Below are positions 37,174-45,405 of a stretch of 64,000 nucleotides of DNA, one piece after another (within the stretch, counting starts at the first letter, position 1; each line of letters opens with the position of its first letter). The stretch is from Rhizobiales bacterium NRL2 (GTDB lineage Bacteria; Pseudomonadota; Alphaproteobacteria; Minwuiales; Minwuiaceae): contig CP016093.1 of NCBI GenBank assembly GCA_001664005.1, positions 2,935,001-2,999,000 of the forward strand. The letters run 5' to 3'. Under the pieces are notes generated by a model. The model was given only the letters and a program-made list of their open reading frames with translations, did not search any database and was not told the origin of the DNA. A program made the translations under genes and the position numbers.

Positions 37174-38088
37174 GTGCCCCGGCGGCTGCCACCCCTGAAC
37201 GCGTTGCGGGCCTTCGAAGCGGCGGCCCGGCACCTCAGCTTCGCCCGCGCCGCCGACGAGCTCCATCTCACGCCATCGGCGATCAGTCACCAGATCAAGT
37301 CCCTGGAGGACCAGGTGAGGGTGAAGCTGTTTCAGCGATCCGGGCGAAAGGTGACGTTGACCGACGCGGGCGCCCGCTACTACCCGGCGTTGCGCCAGGC
37401 CTTCGACCGGATGAACGAGGCGACGGAGGAACTGAAGCAGTCCGACGTGCTGGGATCGCTCACCATCAACGTGCTGCCGACCTTCGCCATCCGCTGGCTG
37501 GTGCCGCAGTTGAGCGACTTTCAGCGCCGGCACCCGGAAATCGAGGTCCGGATCACCACCAATGTCGAGACCATCGACTTCAACCGCTCCGAAGCGGATG
37601 CAGCGGTGCGCTTCGGATCCGGCAACTGGCCCGGTCTGACGGCGCGGCTGCTGATGACGGAGGAGATCGTGCCCGTCTGCAGTCCGAAGCTGCTGGAAAA
37701 CGGTCCGCCGCTGAAGACCCCCGCCGATTTGAAACACTACCAGTTGCTGCACGACGTCAACCGTCCCGACACTTGGCGGCGCTGGCTGCTGGCCGTCGGC
37801 GAGACCTCGATCGACCCCGACCGGGGACTCAAGCTGGAGACGACGAACCTCGCCGTTCAGGGCGCCATTCAGGGCCTGGGCATCGTGCCCGCCAACCCGT
37901 CTCTGGTGAAACCGGAGCTGGAGGCGGGCACGCTGATCGAGCCCTTCGCCTACCATCTGCCGGTCGAGAACGGCTACTACCTCGTCTATCCCACGGGCCG
38001 CGAACAACGGCCGCGGCTGAAGGCCTTCGAGGACTGGCTGATCGAGATGGCGCAGCGTTTCAACACCGAGGTCATCTCACGGATTTGA
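37174..38088 (+). CDS. LysR-family transcriptional regulator (GcvA-like)
   Basis: 304 residues from a GTG with GAAGGAGACAG upstream. The winged-helix domain is classic: PPLNALRAFEAAARHLSFAR, then LTPSAISHQIKSLEDQV, as in GcvA, the glycine cleavage activator. The effector-binding domain covers about 92-300 (LTINVLPTFAIRWLVPQLSD). No gcv genes are nearby, so the natural target is more likely the divergent small gene and itself. The last bases (TGA) overlap the -35 box of rnpB. Confidence 0.92.
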   Translation: MPRRLPPLNALRAFEAAARHLSFARAADELHLTPSAISHQIKSLEDQVRVKLFQRSGRKVTLTDAGARYYPALRQAFDRMNEATEELKQSDVLGSLTINVLPTFAIRWLVPQLSDFQRRHPEIEVRITTNVETIDFNRSEADAAVRFGSGNWPGLTARLLMTEEIVPVCSPKLLENGPPLKTPADLKHYQLLHDVNRPDTWRRWLLAVGETSIDPDRGLKLETTNLAVQGAIQGLGIVPANPSLVKPELEAGTLIEPFAYHLPVENGYYLVYPTGREQRPRLKAFEDWLIEMAQRFNTEVISRI

Positions 38089-38113
38089 CGACGGCGCGCG
38101 GAAGGCATAGATA
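38085..38113 (+). promoter_or_regulatory. Promoter of rnpB
   Basis: A TTGACG -35 box at 38085-38090, 17 bases, then TAGATA at 38108-38113. It predicts a start near 38120, matching the 5' end of the RNA. The -35 box contains the stop codon of the LysR gene. Confidence 0.75.
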
Positions 38114-38120
38114 CCGCGCG

Positions 38121-38506
<386 letters not shown>

Positions 38507-38556
38507 CGCCTTCACCGCAATCGCTACTGAAATTTCAGGGATTCCCCCCGAACGGC

Positions 38557-38853
38557 CTACTTGTTGCCCTTCTTGAAGGCGTTGTCGTTCGGATCGTTGT
38601 TGGGATTGTTGGACGTGCCGCCGCCGCAGCCGAAGCCGCCACCCTGGCCGTTGCCGCCGCCACGGCCGAAGCCGACGCCCGGCCCGCTGCCGCAGCCGCC
38701 GCTGGGGAACGCCGCGCGGGCGGTATCCAGGCGGGTGACCGTCGGCGCTGCATAGAGAGCCGCCGCGCCAAGTCCGAGACGGGTCAGCGCCGCGCGGCGG
38801 GAAAGGCCACGCTTCTGTTCGCTGTCACGGTTCATGTCAGTCATGCTGTCCAT
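38557..38853 (-). CDS. Small Tat-signal, Gly/Cys-rich exported protein
   Basis: 98 residues. A twin-arginine signal is visible: GLSRRAALTRLGLGAAALYA (RR at 19-20), with a likely cut near TARA (45-47). The mature part is about 50 residues, very Gly-rich (GFGRGGGNGQGGGFGCGGG) with two cysteines (C54, C76) and an Asn/Asp-rich basic tail. ATGs at 38853, 38844 and 38835 are all possible starts. It lies 79 bases downstream of the giant RTX gene in the same direction. I do not recognise the family; the Tat path suggests a folded or cofactor-bearing protein. Confidence 0.7.
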   Translation of the reverse strand: MDSMTDMNRDSEQKRGLSRRAALTRLGLGAAALYAAPTVTRLDTARAAFPSGGCGSGPGVGFGRGGGNGQGGGFGCGGGTSNNPNNDPNDNAFKKGNK

Positions 38854-38932
38854 ACTGTATAGATGTGTATGCAGGAAACAATGAACAAGCGGTTATTGTC
38901 AAACGATTGACCCATGTAGCCGCGCCCGCGCA

Positions 38933-41900
38933 TCAGATCGTGAACAGCAGGTTGTTGTCGTCGTCGAAGACATCGACGTCGCCGCCGTTCTGCGAGAGCG
39001 CCAACGCTTCGTTGATGGTCAAGCCACCGGCGTCCATCAGGTTCAGTTCCGTCACCGCGCCGGCGTCGAAGGTGATCGACCCATTGCCGTCGACGAAGGA
39101 AACCTTCGTCAGTCCACCACCGAGATCGTCGAAACTGAGCTCGCCCAGGCCGGATACGCCGAGGATATTCAGCACGTTGCCGGCCCCGAAGTCCTGGATC
39201 ACGTCGTCATTGGCTTCCAGATCGGTGCGCCTGGCGAACAGGTAGGTGTCCTTCTGGTTCGCGCCGCCGAGCAGGGTGTCGGAACCGTTGCCGCCGTCGA
39301 GCGTATCGAAGCCGACATTGCCGCGCAGATCGTCATTGCCGTCGCCGCCCCGCAGGATGTCGTCGCCCTCGTCGCCGATGACGAAGTCGTCGCCGGCGCC
39401 GCCGTCCAGCTCGTCGCGGCCGGCATTGCCACGCAGCTTGTCGTTGCCTCCGCCGCCAAGGATCGTGTCGTCGGCGCCCATGCCGAAGAGTTCGTCGTCG
39501 CCCTCGCCGCCGTCGATGAAGTCGGCGCCGCCATCGGCGTTGATGAAGTCGGCGCCATCGCCGCCGAACAGCCGGTCGCCGTCGAGACCGCCGCGGAGCT
39601 GGTCGTCGCCCTCGCCGCCTTCGATGGTGTCGGCGCCGTCATTGCCGCGCAGCACGTCGTCGCCCAGGCCGCCGAAGATCAGGTCGTCGCCGTCCTCGCC
39701 GTCGGCGAAATCGTTGCCGGCCCCGCCATGCAATTCGTCGTCGCCCGCATTGCCGCGCAGGTTGTCCGCGCCGGCTTCGCCATGAAGGGTGTCGTTGCCG
39801 GCGAAGCCGCGCAGGAAGTCGTCGCCCTCGCCGCCCTCGACCACGTCGTCACCGCCGTCGGAGACGAGGAAGTCGTTGCCGTCGCCGCCGAACAGGAAGT
39901 CGCCGTCATTGCCGCCGCGCAGCACGTCATCGCCGTCGCCGCCGAGCACGGTGTCGATGCCGGCGTCACCGCGGATGGTGTCGTTGCCGCCGTCGCCGGA
40001 GGCCTCGTCATCACCGGAGCCGGCCTCGATGAAGTCGTTGCCCAGGCCACCGAGAACGCGGTCGGCGCCGCCATTGCCACGCACGGTATCGTCGCCGTCG
40101 CCGCCGTCGACGGTATCGTCGCCGGCATTGCCGAACACCCGGTCATTGCCGGAACCGCCGAAGACGCTGTCATTGCCGTCGCCGCCCTCGACGAAGTCGT
40201 CGCCGTCGCCGCCGTCTACCGTGTCATGGCCCTCGTCGCCCTTTACGGTGTCGTGGCCGGCATCACCCGACAGCACGTCGTCGCCGAAGCGGCCGCGCAG
40301 GGTGTCGTTGCCCTCGCCGCCCGAGACCACGTCGTCATCGGCGTCGCCGTCCAGGAAGTCGGCGCCAAGGCCGCCGATCAGCGTATCGCGGCCGTCGCCG
40401 CCCTTCAGCGTATCGTCGCCATCACCGCCGTAGAGTTCGTCGTCGCCGGCCTCGCCCAGGATCGAGTCGCTGCCGCTCCCGCCGTAGATGGTGTCGTCGC
40501 CGAAATTGCCGCGCAGGAAGTCGTCGCCCTCGTCGCCATGGACGATGTCCTGACCATCGCCGCCTTCCATGGTGTCGTTGCCGGCGCCGCCATAGGCCGT
40601 GTCATTGCCGTCAGCGGCGTTGACCGAGTCGTCGCCGAGTTCGGCGAACAGCAGGTCGTCGCCCTCGTTGCCAGCCACGAGGTCATTTCCGGACCCGCCA
40701 TAGACAGTGTCGTTGCCGGCATTGCCCTCGACAAAATCGTCGCCCCAGCCGCCATAGACCGTATCGTCGTCGTCGAAGGCGCAGACCGTGTCGTTGCCTT
40801 CGCCGCCGAACAGCAGGTCAAAGCCGTCGCCGCCAAAGACCCAGTCATTGCCGGCGCCGCCGAACTGGGTGTCATTGCCGTTGCCGCCGCCGACGAAATC
40901 GTTGTTCGGGCCGTCGCCGGCTACGAAGAGCGGCAGACCCGAGAAGATCACCGCGCCGGTGTAGACATTGCCGCCGTTCGGGCGCGCGCCGCCTTCCTCG
41001 TTGTCCTCACCGTAGATATCGGCGACGCCGAAATTCGCGCCACCGGTCTGGTAGCCCTGGAAGTGCGCCGGGTCGAAGGTCAGTTCGCCTTCCGAGGCGT
41101 CGGTGACCGCGCCATTGAACTCGATCGCCTCGACGAAGAGGTTGCGGTCCTCGTCGCACTTCTCGGGGCCGAACGAGTTCTCCTCGGTGACGCCGTCCCA
41201 GGCGTCGTTGAGCATGTCGATGCGGACCTCGCCGGCGCGCTGCTCCAGCGTGAGGCCGGAAATGTCGAAGCTGTAGGCGTCCAGCGACTCGGTCACGGTC
41301 ACCGTGCCGACCACGACGCCGCCGACCGAGACCTGCATCTCGGGAAACACGCCGTCGAGCGGAGAGCCGTGGGCGTGAACGATCAGGGTGTTCGAGTCCT
41401 CGTAGGACGCGCCTCCGCCGTCGCCGAACAGCAGGTCGTTGCCGTCGATGCCGCGGATGTCGTCATTGCCGCCGCCGCCGATCAGGGTGTTGTCGCCGGC
41501 GCTGCCGGTCATGGTGTCGTCGAAGTCCGTTCCGACGACGCCCTGGATGCCGGTCAGTTGCAGTTCGTTACCGTCGGCGTCGACGGCGCGGTCATTCTGC
41601 AGCGCTGCGACAATGCCGCCTCCGGCGCTCTCGAACGTGATGAAGTTCGCGCCCCCGCCGCCGTCGATCGTGTCGGCGCCGCCAAAGCCGTCGATGGTGT
41701 CGTCGCCGGCGCCGCCTTCGATGACGTTCGCGCCGGCGTCGCCGATCAGGATGTCGGCGTGATCCGAGCCACGAAGGTTCTCGACGCCGCTCAGGCTGTC
41801 GATCCAGCCGTCGCCGTCCTTCTCCGCAATACCTTCGGCGAGGCTGACGATGACGGTGCCCTGGGCGCCGGAATAGTCCGCCGTATCGACACCGTCGCCG

Positions 41901-43567
41901 CCTTCGAGCACATCGGAGCCCCGTCCGCCCGCCAGAACGTCGTCGCCGGCGCCACCGTCGATGGCGTCATGGCCGTCGCCGCCGACAAGAACGTCGTCGC
42001 CCTGCTCGCCGGCAATGGCGTCATCGCCGCAGTCACCGAAGATGGTGTCGTCGAAGTCGCCGCCGGCCGGCGTGGCCGTCAGGCGATAGAGATAGTAGTC
42101 GCTGGAATCGCTGGCCCCGTCCGGCGTCCCGTCGGAATAGGGCAGCGCAGTCAGTTCCAGTGCGGCGAAGGCGCCGAATCCGCCGATGCTGACCACTGCG
42201 ACGCCCGGAATGCCGCCCAGGTCGTGGTCGTTGGTCACATCGTCCGGACCGAAGGTGCCGCGCGCGATTTCGTTGCCTTCCGCATCGAGGGCGCGCCATT
42301 GGCCAACCTCGCCGCCGCTCTCCCCGGGGATGAGATGGGTCAGGGTGATCTCGGCGCTCTCGACCGGCTGCTCGAACTCGGCCAGCAGCGCTTCGGACGC
42401 GCCAGTCGCGGCATGGTTGATCTGTCCCGAAACCGGCGAGCCGCCCGCAACGCCGATGCCGTTGGGATCCTGGGAAACCGTCGCCGCACCGCCGGAAAGA
42501 TCGGTTGCGGAGAGCGTGACGCCGTTGGCCGTGAAGTCGGCGATCGTCGCCTCGGCGGTAAACGGCTCGGCCGGGGCGCCGGACGCGCCGGCGTCACCGA
42601 AAATGCTGTCGGCGCCCTTGCCGCCGTAGAGCAGGTCATCGCCCTCGCCGCCCTCGATGGTGTCGTCGCCGCCCTGGCCGAACAGCTCGTCGTCGCCGAC
42701 GCCGCCGGTCAGGTACTCGTCGAAATCGATGGAACCGCTGTCGTTCGACAGGCCGTCGAAGGCTTCGTCGAAGTCATGCTCTTCCGCGGCATGGTCGGAG
42801 AGCGGCAGGTCGCCGCGCTCGACCCCGTCCTTGATGATGAAGAGTTCGCCCTCGCCGGGACCGGCCTCGGGGTCGGCGTTGTTGCCGGCCTTGACCGCCA
42901 GCGCGATCAGCTCGCTGCCGGGATAATTCAGTTCGACGAAGGCCTGCAGGGGCAGGTCGTCGGGATCATGGATGGCGTCCCCGCCGTCGGGGAAGCCCTC
43001 GACCTTGACCTTGGCGATCCCGCCCTCGCCGTCTTCCAGATAGAGGACGACATTGGAGAGCGCCTTGTCGAAGGTCGGGAAGTGGTCGCTGGCGGGGCCG
43101 TCGTCGCAGCCGCACGGGTCGTCTTCATGACCGCCGCCAACGCCGCCGCCATACCCGCCGGAGCCTTCGCCCGAGCCCGGGGAGCCGCTGCCCGCTGCGC
43201 CCGAGCCTTCGCCGGATCCGCCGTACCCACCGGAGCCATTCGAACCGCCGGAGCCACCGCCACCGCCGCCGGAAGCGTCAGAGCCCTTTGATCCCTTCGA
43301 GCCGTCGGAACCTTTCGAACCGCCGGAGCCATTCGAACCGCCGGAGCCACCGCCACCGCCACCGGAAGCGTCAGAGCCCTTTGACCCCTTCGAGCCGTCG
43401 GAACCCTTCGAACCGCCGGAGCCACCGCCCCCGCCGCCGGAAGCGTCAGAGCCCTTCGACCCCTTCGAGCCCCCGGAACCCTTCGAACCGCCTGAGCCCC
43501 CGGAACCCTTCGAATCCTTGTCCCAGGCGGAACGGTATTCGTCTTCGTCGCGGTAATTGTTGGACAT
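38933..43567 (-). CDS. Giant RTX-repeat calcium-binding secreted protein
   Basis: 1544 residues. Order: a Ser/Gly/Lys-rich low-complexity head (about 19-147) made of tandem repeats; a DDPCGCDDG-plus-domain segment (about 150-282); a first RTX block (284-335); a beta-rich domain (336-500); a second RTX block (about 505-720); a domain resembling calcium-dependent carbohydrate-binding modules (720-875, NTLIVHAHGSPLDGVFPEMQ); and a long RTX block (889-1440). Dozens of GGxGxDxL nonapeptides form calcium-binding rolls. The C-terminal 100 residues lack RTX and fit a type I secretion signal. No ABC/HlyD/TolC genes lie nearby, so transport machinery must be elsewhere. A surface adhesin or biofilm protein is likely. 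Confidence 0.9.
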   Translation of the reverse strand: MSNNYRDEDEYRSAWDKDSKGSGGSGGSKGSGGSKGSKGSDASGGGGGGSGGSKGSDGSKGSKGSDASGGGGGGSGGSNGSGGSKGSDGSKGSKGSDASGGGGGGSGGSNGSGGYGGSGEGSGAAGSGSPGSGEGSGGYGGGVGGGHEDDPCGCDDGPASDHFPTFDKALSNVVLYLEDGEGGIAKVKVEGFPDGGDAIHDPDDLPLQAFVELNYPGSELIALAVKAGNNADPEAGPGEGELFIIKDGVERGDLPLSDHAAEEHDFDEAFDGLSNDSGSIDFDEYLTGGVGDDELFGQGGDDTIEGGEGDDLLYGGKGADSIFGDAGASGAPAEPFTAEATIADFTANGVTLSATDLSGGAATVSQDPNGIGVAGGSPVSGQINHAATGASEALLAEFEQPVESAEITLTHLIPGESGGEVGQWRALDAEGNEIARGTFGPDDVTNDHDLGGIPGVAVVSIGGFGAFAALELTALPYSDGTPDGASDSSDYYLYRLTATPAGGDFDDTIFGDCGDDAIAGEQGDDVLVGGDGHDAIDGGAGDDVLAGGRGSDVLEGGDGVDTADYSGAQGTVIVSLAEGIAEKDGDGWIDSLSGVENLRGSDHADILIGDAGANVIEGGAGDDTIDGFGGADTIDGGGGANFITFESAGGGIVAALQNDRAVDADGNELQLTGIQGVVGTDFDDTMTGSAGDNTLIGGGGNDDIRGIDGNDLLFGDGGGASYEDSNTLIVHAHGSPLDGVFPEMQVSVGGVVVGTVTVTESLDAYSFDISGLTLEQRAGEVRIDMLNDAWDGVTEENSFGPEKCDEDRNLFVEAIEFNGAVTDASEGELTFDPAHFQGYQTGGANFGVADIYGEDNEEGGARPNGGNVYTGAVIFSGLPLFVAGDGPNNDFVGGGNGNDTQFGGAGNDWVFGGDGFDLLFGGEGNDTVCAFDDDDTVYGGWGDDFVEGNAGNDTVYGGSGNDLVAGNEGDDLLFAELGDDSVNAADGNDTAYGGAGNDTMEGGDGQDIVHGDEGDDFLRGNFGDDTIYGGSGSDSILGEAGDDELYGGDGDDTLKGGDGRDTLIGGLGADFLDGDADDDVVSGGEGNDTLRGRFGDDVLSGDAGHDTVKGDEGHDTVDGGDGDDFVEGGDGNDSVFGGSGNDRVFGNAGDDTVDGGDGDDTVRGNGGADRVLGGLGNDFIEAGSGDDEASGDGGNDTIRGDAGIDTVLGGDGDDVLRGGNDGDFLFGGDGNDFLVSDGGDDVVEGGEGDDFLRGFAGNDTLHGEAGADNLRGNAGDDELHGGAGNDFADGEDGDDLIFGGLGDDVLRGNDGADTIEGGEGDDQLRGGLDGDRLFGGDGADFINADGGADFIDGGEGDDELFGMGADDTILGGGGNDKLRGNAGRDELDGGAGDDFVIGDEGDDILRGGDGNDDLRGNVGFDTLDGGNGSDTLLGGANQKDTYLFARRTDLEANDDVIQDFGAGNVLNILGVSGLGELSFDDLGGGLTKVSFVDGNGSITFDAGAVTELNLMDAGGLTINEALALSQNGGDVDVFDDDNNLLFTI
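39240..42720. repeat. DNA repeats encoding RTX nonapeptides
   Basis: About 3.5 kb of the RTX gene is built from degenerate 27-base units (on the plus strand, cgtcgccgccgtc- and gtcattgcc-like words recur). It is interrupted near 42070-42560 and 40940-41400 by the non-repeat domains. These are coding repeats, not an array of mobile or CRISPR type. Confidence 0.85.
43229..43514. repeat. Tandem repeats encoding the Ser/Gly-rich head
   Basis: Three copies of a unit marked by ggaagcgtcagagccc begin at 43271, 43364 and 43439, giving periods of 93 and 75 bases (31 and 25 codons; the longer has an extra NGSGGS insert). They are nearly identical in DNA, unlike the diverged RTX repeats, indicating recent copying by slippage or recombination. 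Confidence 0.85.
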
Positions 43568-43991
43568 GGTTCGGTTCCGGCTCAGATCGTTACATTATTC
43601 AACAGCTTGCGCTCAACCAAGCAATGCACGTGCCACGCCGGGGCATCCCGTATCGCGGGAATTCCGGCGCTGTGAATACGCGCCCTGCAACCAAGGCACG
43701 ACGCGAAAACCCGGTCGGAACTGCGCGATCAAATCGAGACCGCTCACGAAACGCCTTTCAACACATTGAAAAACTTGAATTCTTTGTCCTTGTCAAAGAT
43801 GTTCGATCAACTCGACCTGCCCTCCGGAGTTGCCGGTCAACATTGGCCGACGGGTCTGGGCGATCCGAAGCCTGTCCACAATTGGAACAGATTTCGGCCT
43901 CTTTTTGGGTGCGAAAAGGCGCTTTCCAGCGGGCGGCCGATCGTTGGCCTGCGCGATTGCAATCCATCCCGAGTGGAACGAAACTGCAACA
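43568..43991. other. Intergenic region between the divergent RTX and phosphotransferase genes
   Basis: 424 bases without a supported gene. It is less GC-rich than its surroundings. A minus-strand TTGACA lies at 43791-43796 with only a poor -10. The short hairpin tcccg-tatcg-cggga lies around 43646-43660. The start sites of both genes lack a strong ribosome site. I see no RNA gene or mobile-element end. Confidence 0.5.
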
Positions 43992-44972
43992 ATGACCAGC
44001 CGGGCCGACGAGGCGATCAGCATTGCAGGCGAGATTTTCGGCCGCCCCGTCGACCGTGTCGACCGCATGGTCGCATCTTCGGTCCGGGCGATCCGCCTCT
44101 GCAGCGGCAGCGAGACCCTGATCGCCGCGCGGCGCCCCAGCGAGGACCGCGCCGCGCTGGAGGCGGCCGTTCTGACGGGCCTTTCCGAACACGGCGCGCC
44201 CGTGCCCGGCCTCATCGCGCAGCGCGGCCGCTGGGTCTTCCAGGAAGATCTTCCCGGCGAACGTCTGAGCGTCGCCCTCTGGAATCCGGCGCATGACACC
44301 CAGGCATCACTGCAGCGGGCGCTCGATACGCTGGCCGGCATTCACGAGGCGGGCCGCCTGGCCGGACTGGACCGGCGCGTTGCGCGCCTCGGCACGGCGA
44401 CGGACTGGCGGCGACGGCTGGCCGGCATGCCCGAACGGCTGGCCCAGGCCAGCGGGATTGCCCTGCCGGGCTACGACCGCACCGCCCTGGCCGACCGGCT
44501 CGCGCCGCGGGCGTTTGCGCTGGTGAAGTGGGACGCCCGGCCGGCCAACGCCATGCTTTCGTCCGATGGCGCAATCCGCTGGTTCGACTGGGAGCACTGC
44601 GGCTGCCGCGATCCCCTGGACGATGCGGCCTGGCTGCTGGGCGACGAGTACCTGCCGGAACTCGCCGGCGCCGCGCTGCTGGAACATGCGGTCGAGCGGA
44701 TCGCCGGCAACGCCGGCGGTGCGCGGGACTACCTGCTGGCCATGACCGTGCTCCACATGTCCGTGCGCCTGGCCCTGATCCTGGAGAAGCGGGATGGTCA
44801 TGGCGGCTGGCGGGACTGGGAGACCTGTCTGACGCTCGACAAGGTCGGCAGCACCGCACCCGCCTTCCGGCGCACCGCCGCGCGCGCCGGCCGCTGGGCC
44901 GTGCAGAGCCCCATTCTCGCCCCATTGGCGCCATTCTTCGAAGCCCTCGCCGACTGGACGCCCGATGCGTGA
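43992..44972 (+). CDS. Aminoglycoside/choline-kinase-like phosphotransferase
   Basis: 326 residues from ATG 43992 (MTSRADEAISIAGEIFGRPV); the frame is open to 43830 but that part is unlike the family. The catalytic loop reads VKWDARPANAMLSSDGAIRW, so Trp-Asp-x-Arg-Pro-x-Asn replaces the usual His-Gly-Asp...Asn, keeping the catalytic Asp and Mg-binding Asn. The metal motif is FDWEHCGCRDPLDDAAWLLG. The ATP-binding N-lobe is short and diverged. It probably phosphorylates a small metabolite or is a pseudo-resistance homologue. Its stop overlaps mmcB by 8 bases. Confidence 0.75.
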   Translation: MTSRADEAISIAGEIFGRPVDRVDRMVASSVRAIRLCSGSETLIAARRPSEDRAALEAAVLTGLSEHGAPVPGLIAQRGRWVFQEDLPGERLSVALWNPAHDTQASLQRALDTLAGIHEAGRLAGLDRRVARLGTATDWRRRLAGMPERLAQASGIALPGYDRTALADRLAPRAFALVKWDARPANAMLSSDGAIRWFDWEHCGCRDPLDDAAWLLGDEYLPELAGAALLEHAVERIAGNAGGARDYLLAMTVLHMSVRLALILEKRDGHGGWRDWETCLTLDKVGSTAPAFRRTAARAGRWAVQSPILAPLAPFFEALADWTPDA

Positions 44973-45405
44973 CGGCGACGAGCGGCTGGACGGCATCGCC
45001 CTCGCCCGCGGCGTGGTGCGCCTGCTCGCCGAACGCGACCTGCCGTCGATCACCGAGGTGCGGCTGAAGAACGGCCGCCGCGCCGATGTCATGGCGCTCG
45101 CCCGGGACGGCGAGATCTGGATCGTCGAAGTGAAATCCTCGATCGCGGACTACCGATCGGATTCCAAGTGGGGCGACTATCTGGAGTTCTGCGACCGCTA
45201 TTTCTTCGCGGTCCCGACCGACTTCCCCGCCGAACTGATCCCGGTTGAATGCGGTCTGATCGTCGCCGACGCCTTCGGCGGCGAGATCGTGCGTCACGCC
45301 CCCTTGGAACGGCTTTCCGGGGCGCGGCGAAAGGCGGTCACGCTGCGATTCGCCCGCATGGCCGCCGCGCGCCTGCTCGCCCCGCCGCCGGGCACGTCAG
45401 CCTAG
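44965..45405 (+). CDS. mmcB: MmcB-family DNA repair protein
   Basis: 146 residues. The family pattern is clear: RGVVRLLAERDLPSITEVRL, GRRADVMALARDGEIWIVEVKSS (PD-(D/E)xK-like E...D...ExK), DYRSDSKWGDYLEFCDRYFFAV and VECGLIVADAFGGEIVRHAP. MmcB is a Caulobacter-type protein linked to mitomycin C/crosslink damage tolerance. The ATG overlaps the phosphotransferase stop, and the stop shares CTAG with the convergent metH gene. Confidence 0.9.
   Translation: MRDGDERLDGIALARGVVRLLAERDLPSITEVRLKNGRRADVMALARDGEIWIVEVKSSIADYRSDSKWGDYLEFCDRYFFAVPTDFPAELIPVECGLIVADAFGGEIVRHAPLERLSGARRKAVTLRFARMAAARLLAPPPGTSA

Noticed and set aside
39240-42720. Regularly spaced short repeats looking like a CRISPR array
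   Set aside because: The 27-base period is in frame with RTX nonapeptides, units are degenerate and there are no unique spacers of 30-40 bases nor cas genes.
39728-43291. A 1187-codon open frame on the plus strand opposite the RTX gene
   Set aside because: It arises because the repeat codons on the minus strand lack reverse-complement stops. Its translation is a monotonous Val/Ala-rich string without any domain, and the minus strand has the clear RTX protein.
43568-43991. Possible small gene or RNA in the gap before the phosphotransferase
   Set aside because: Short frames there have no ribosome site or coding-like composition, and no conserved RNA fold is apparent.
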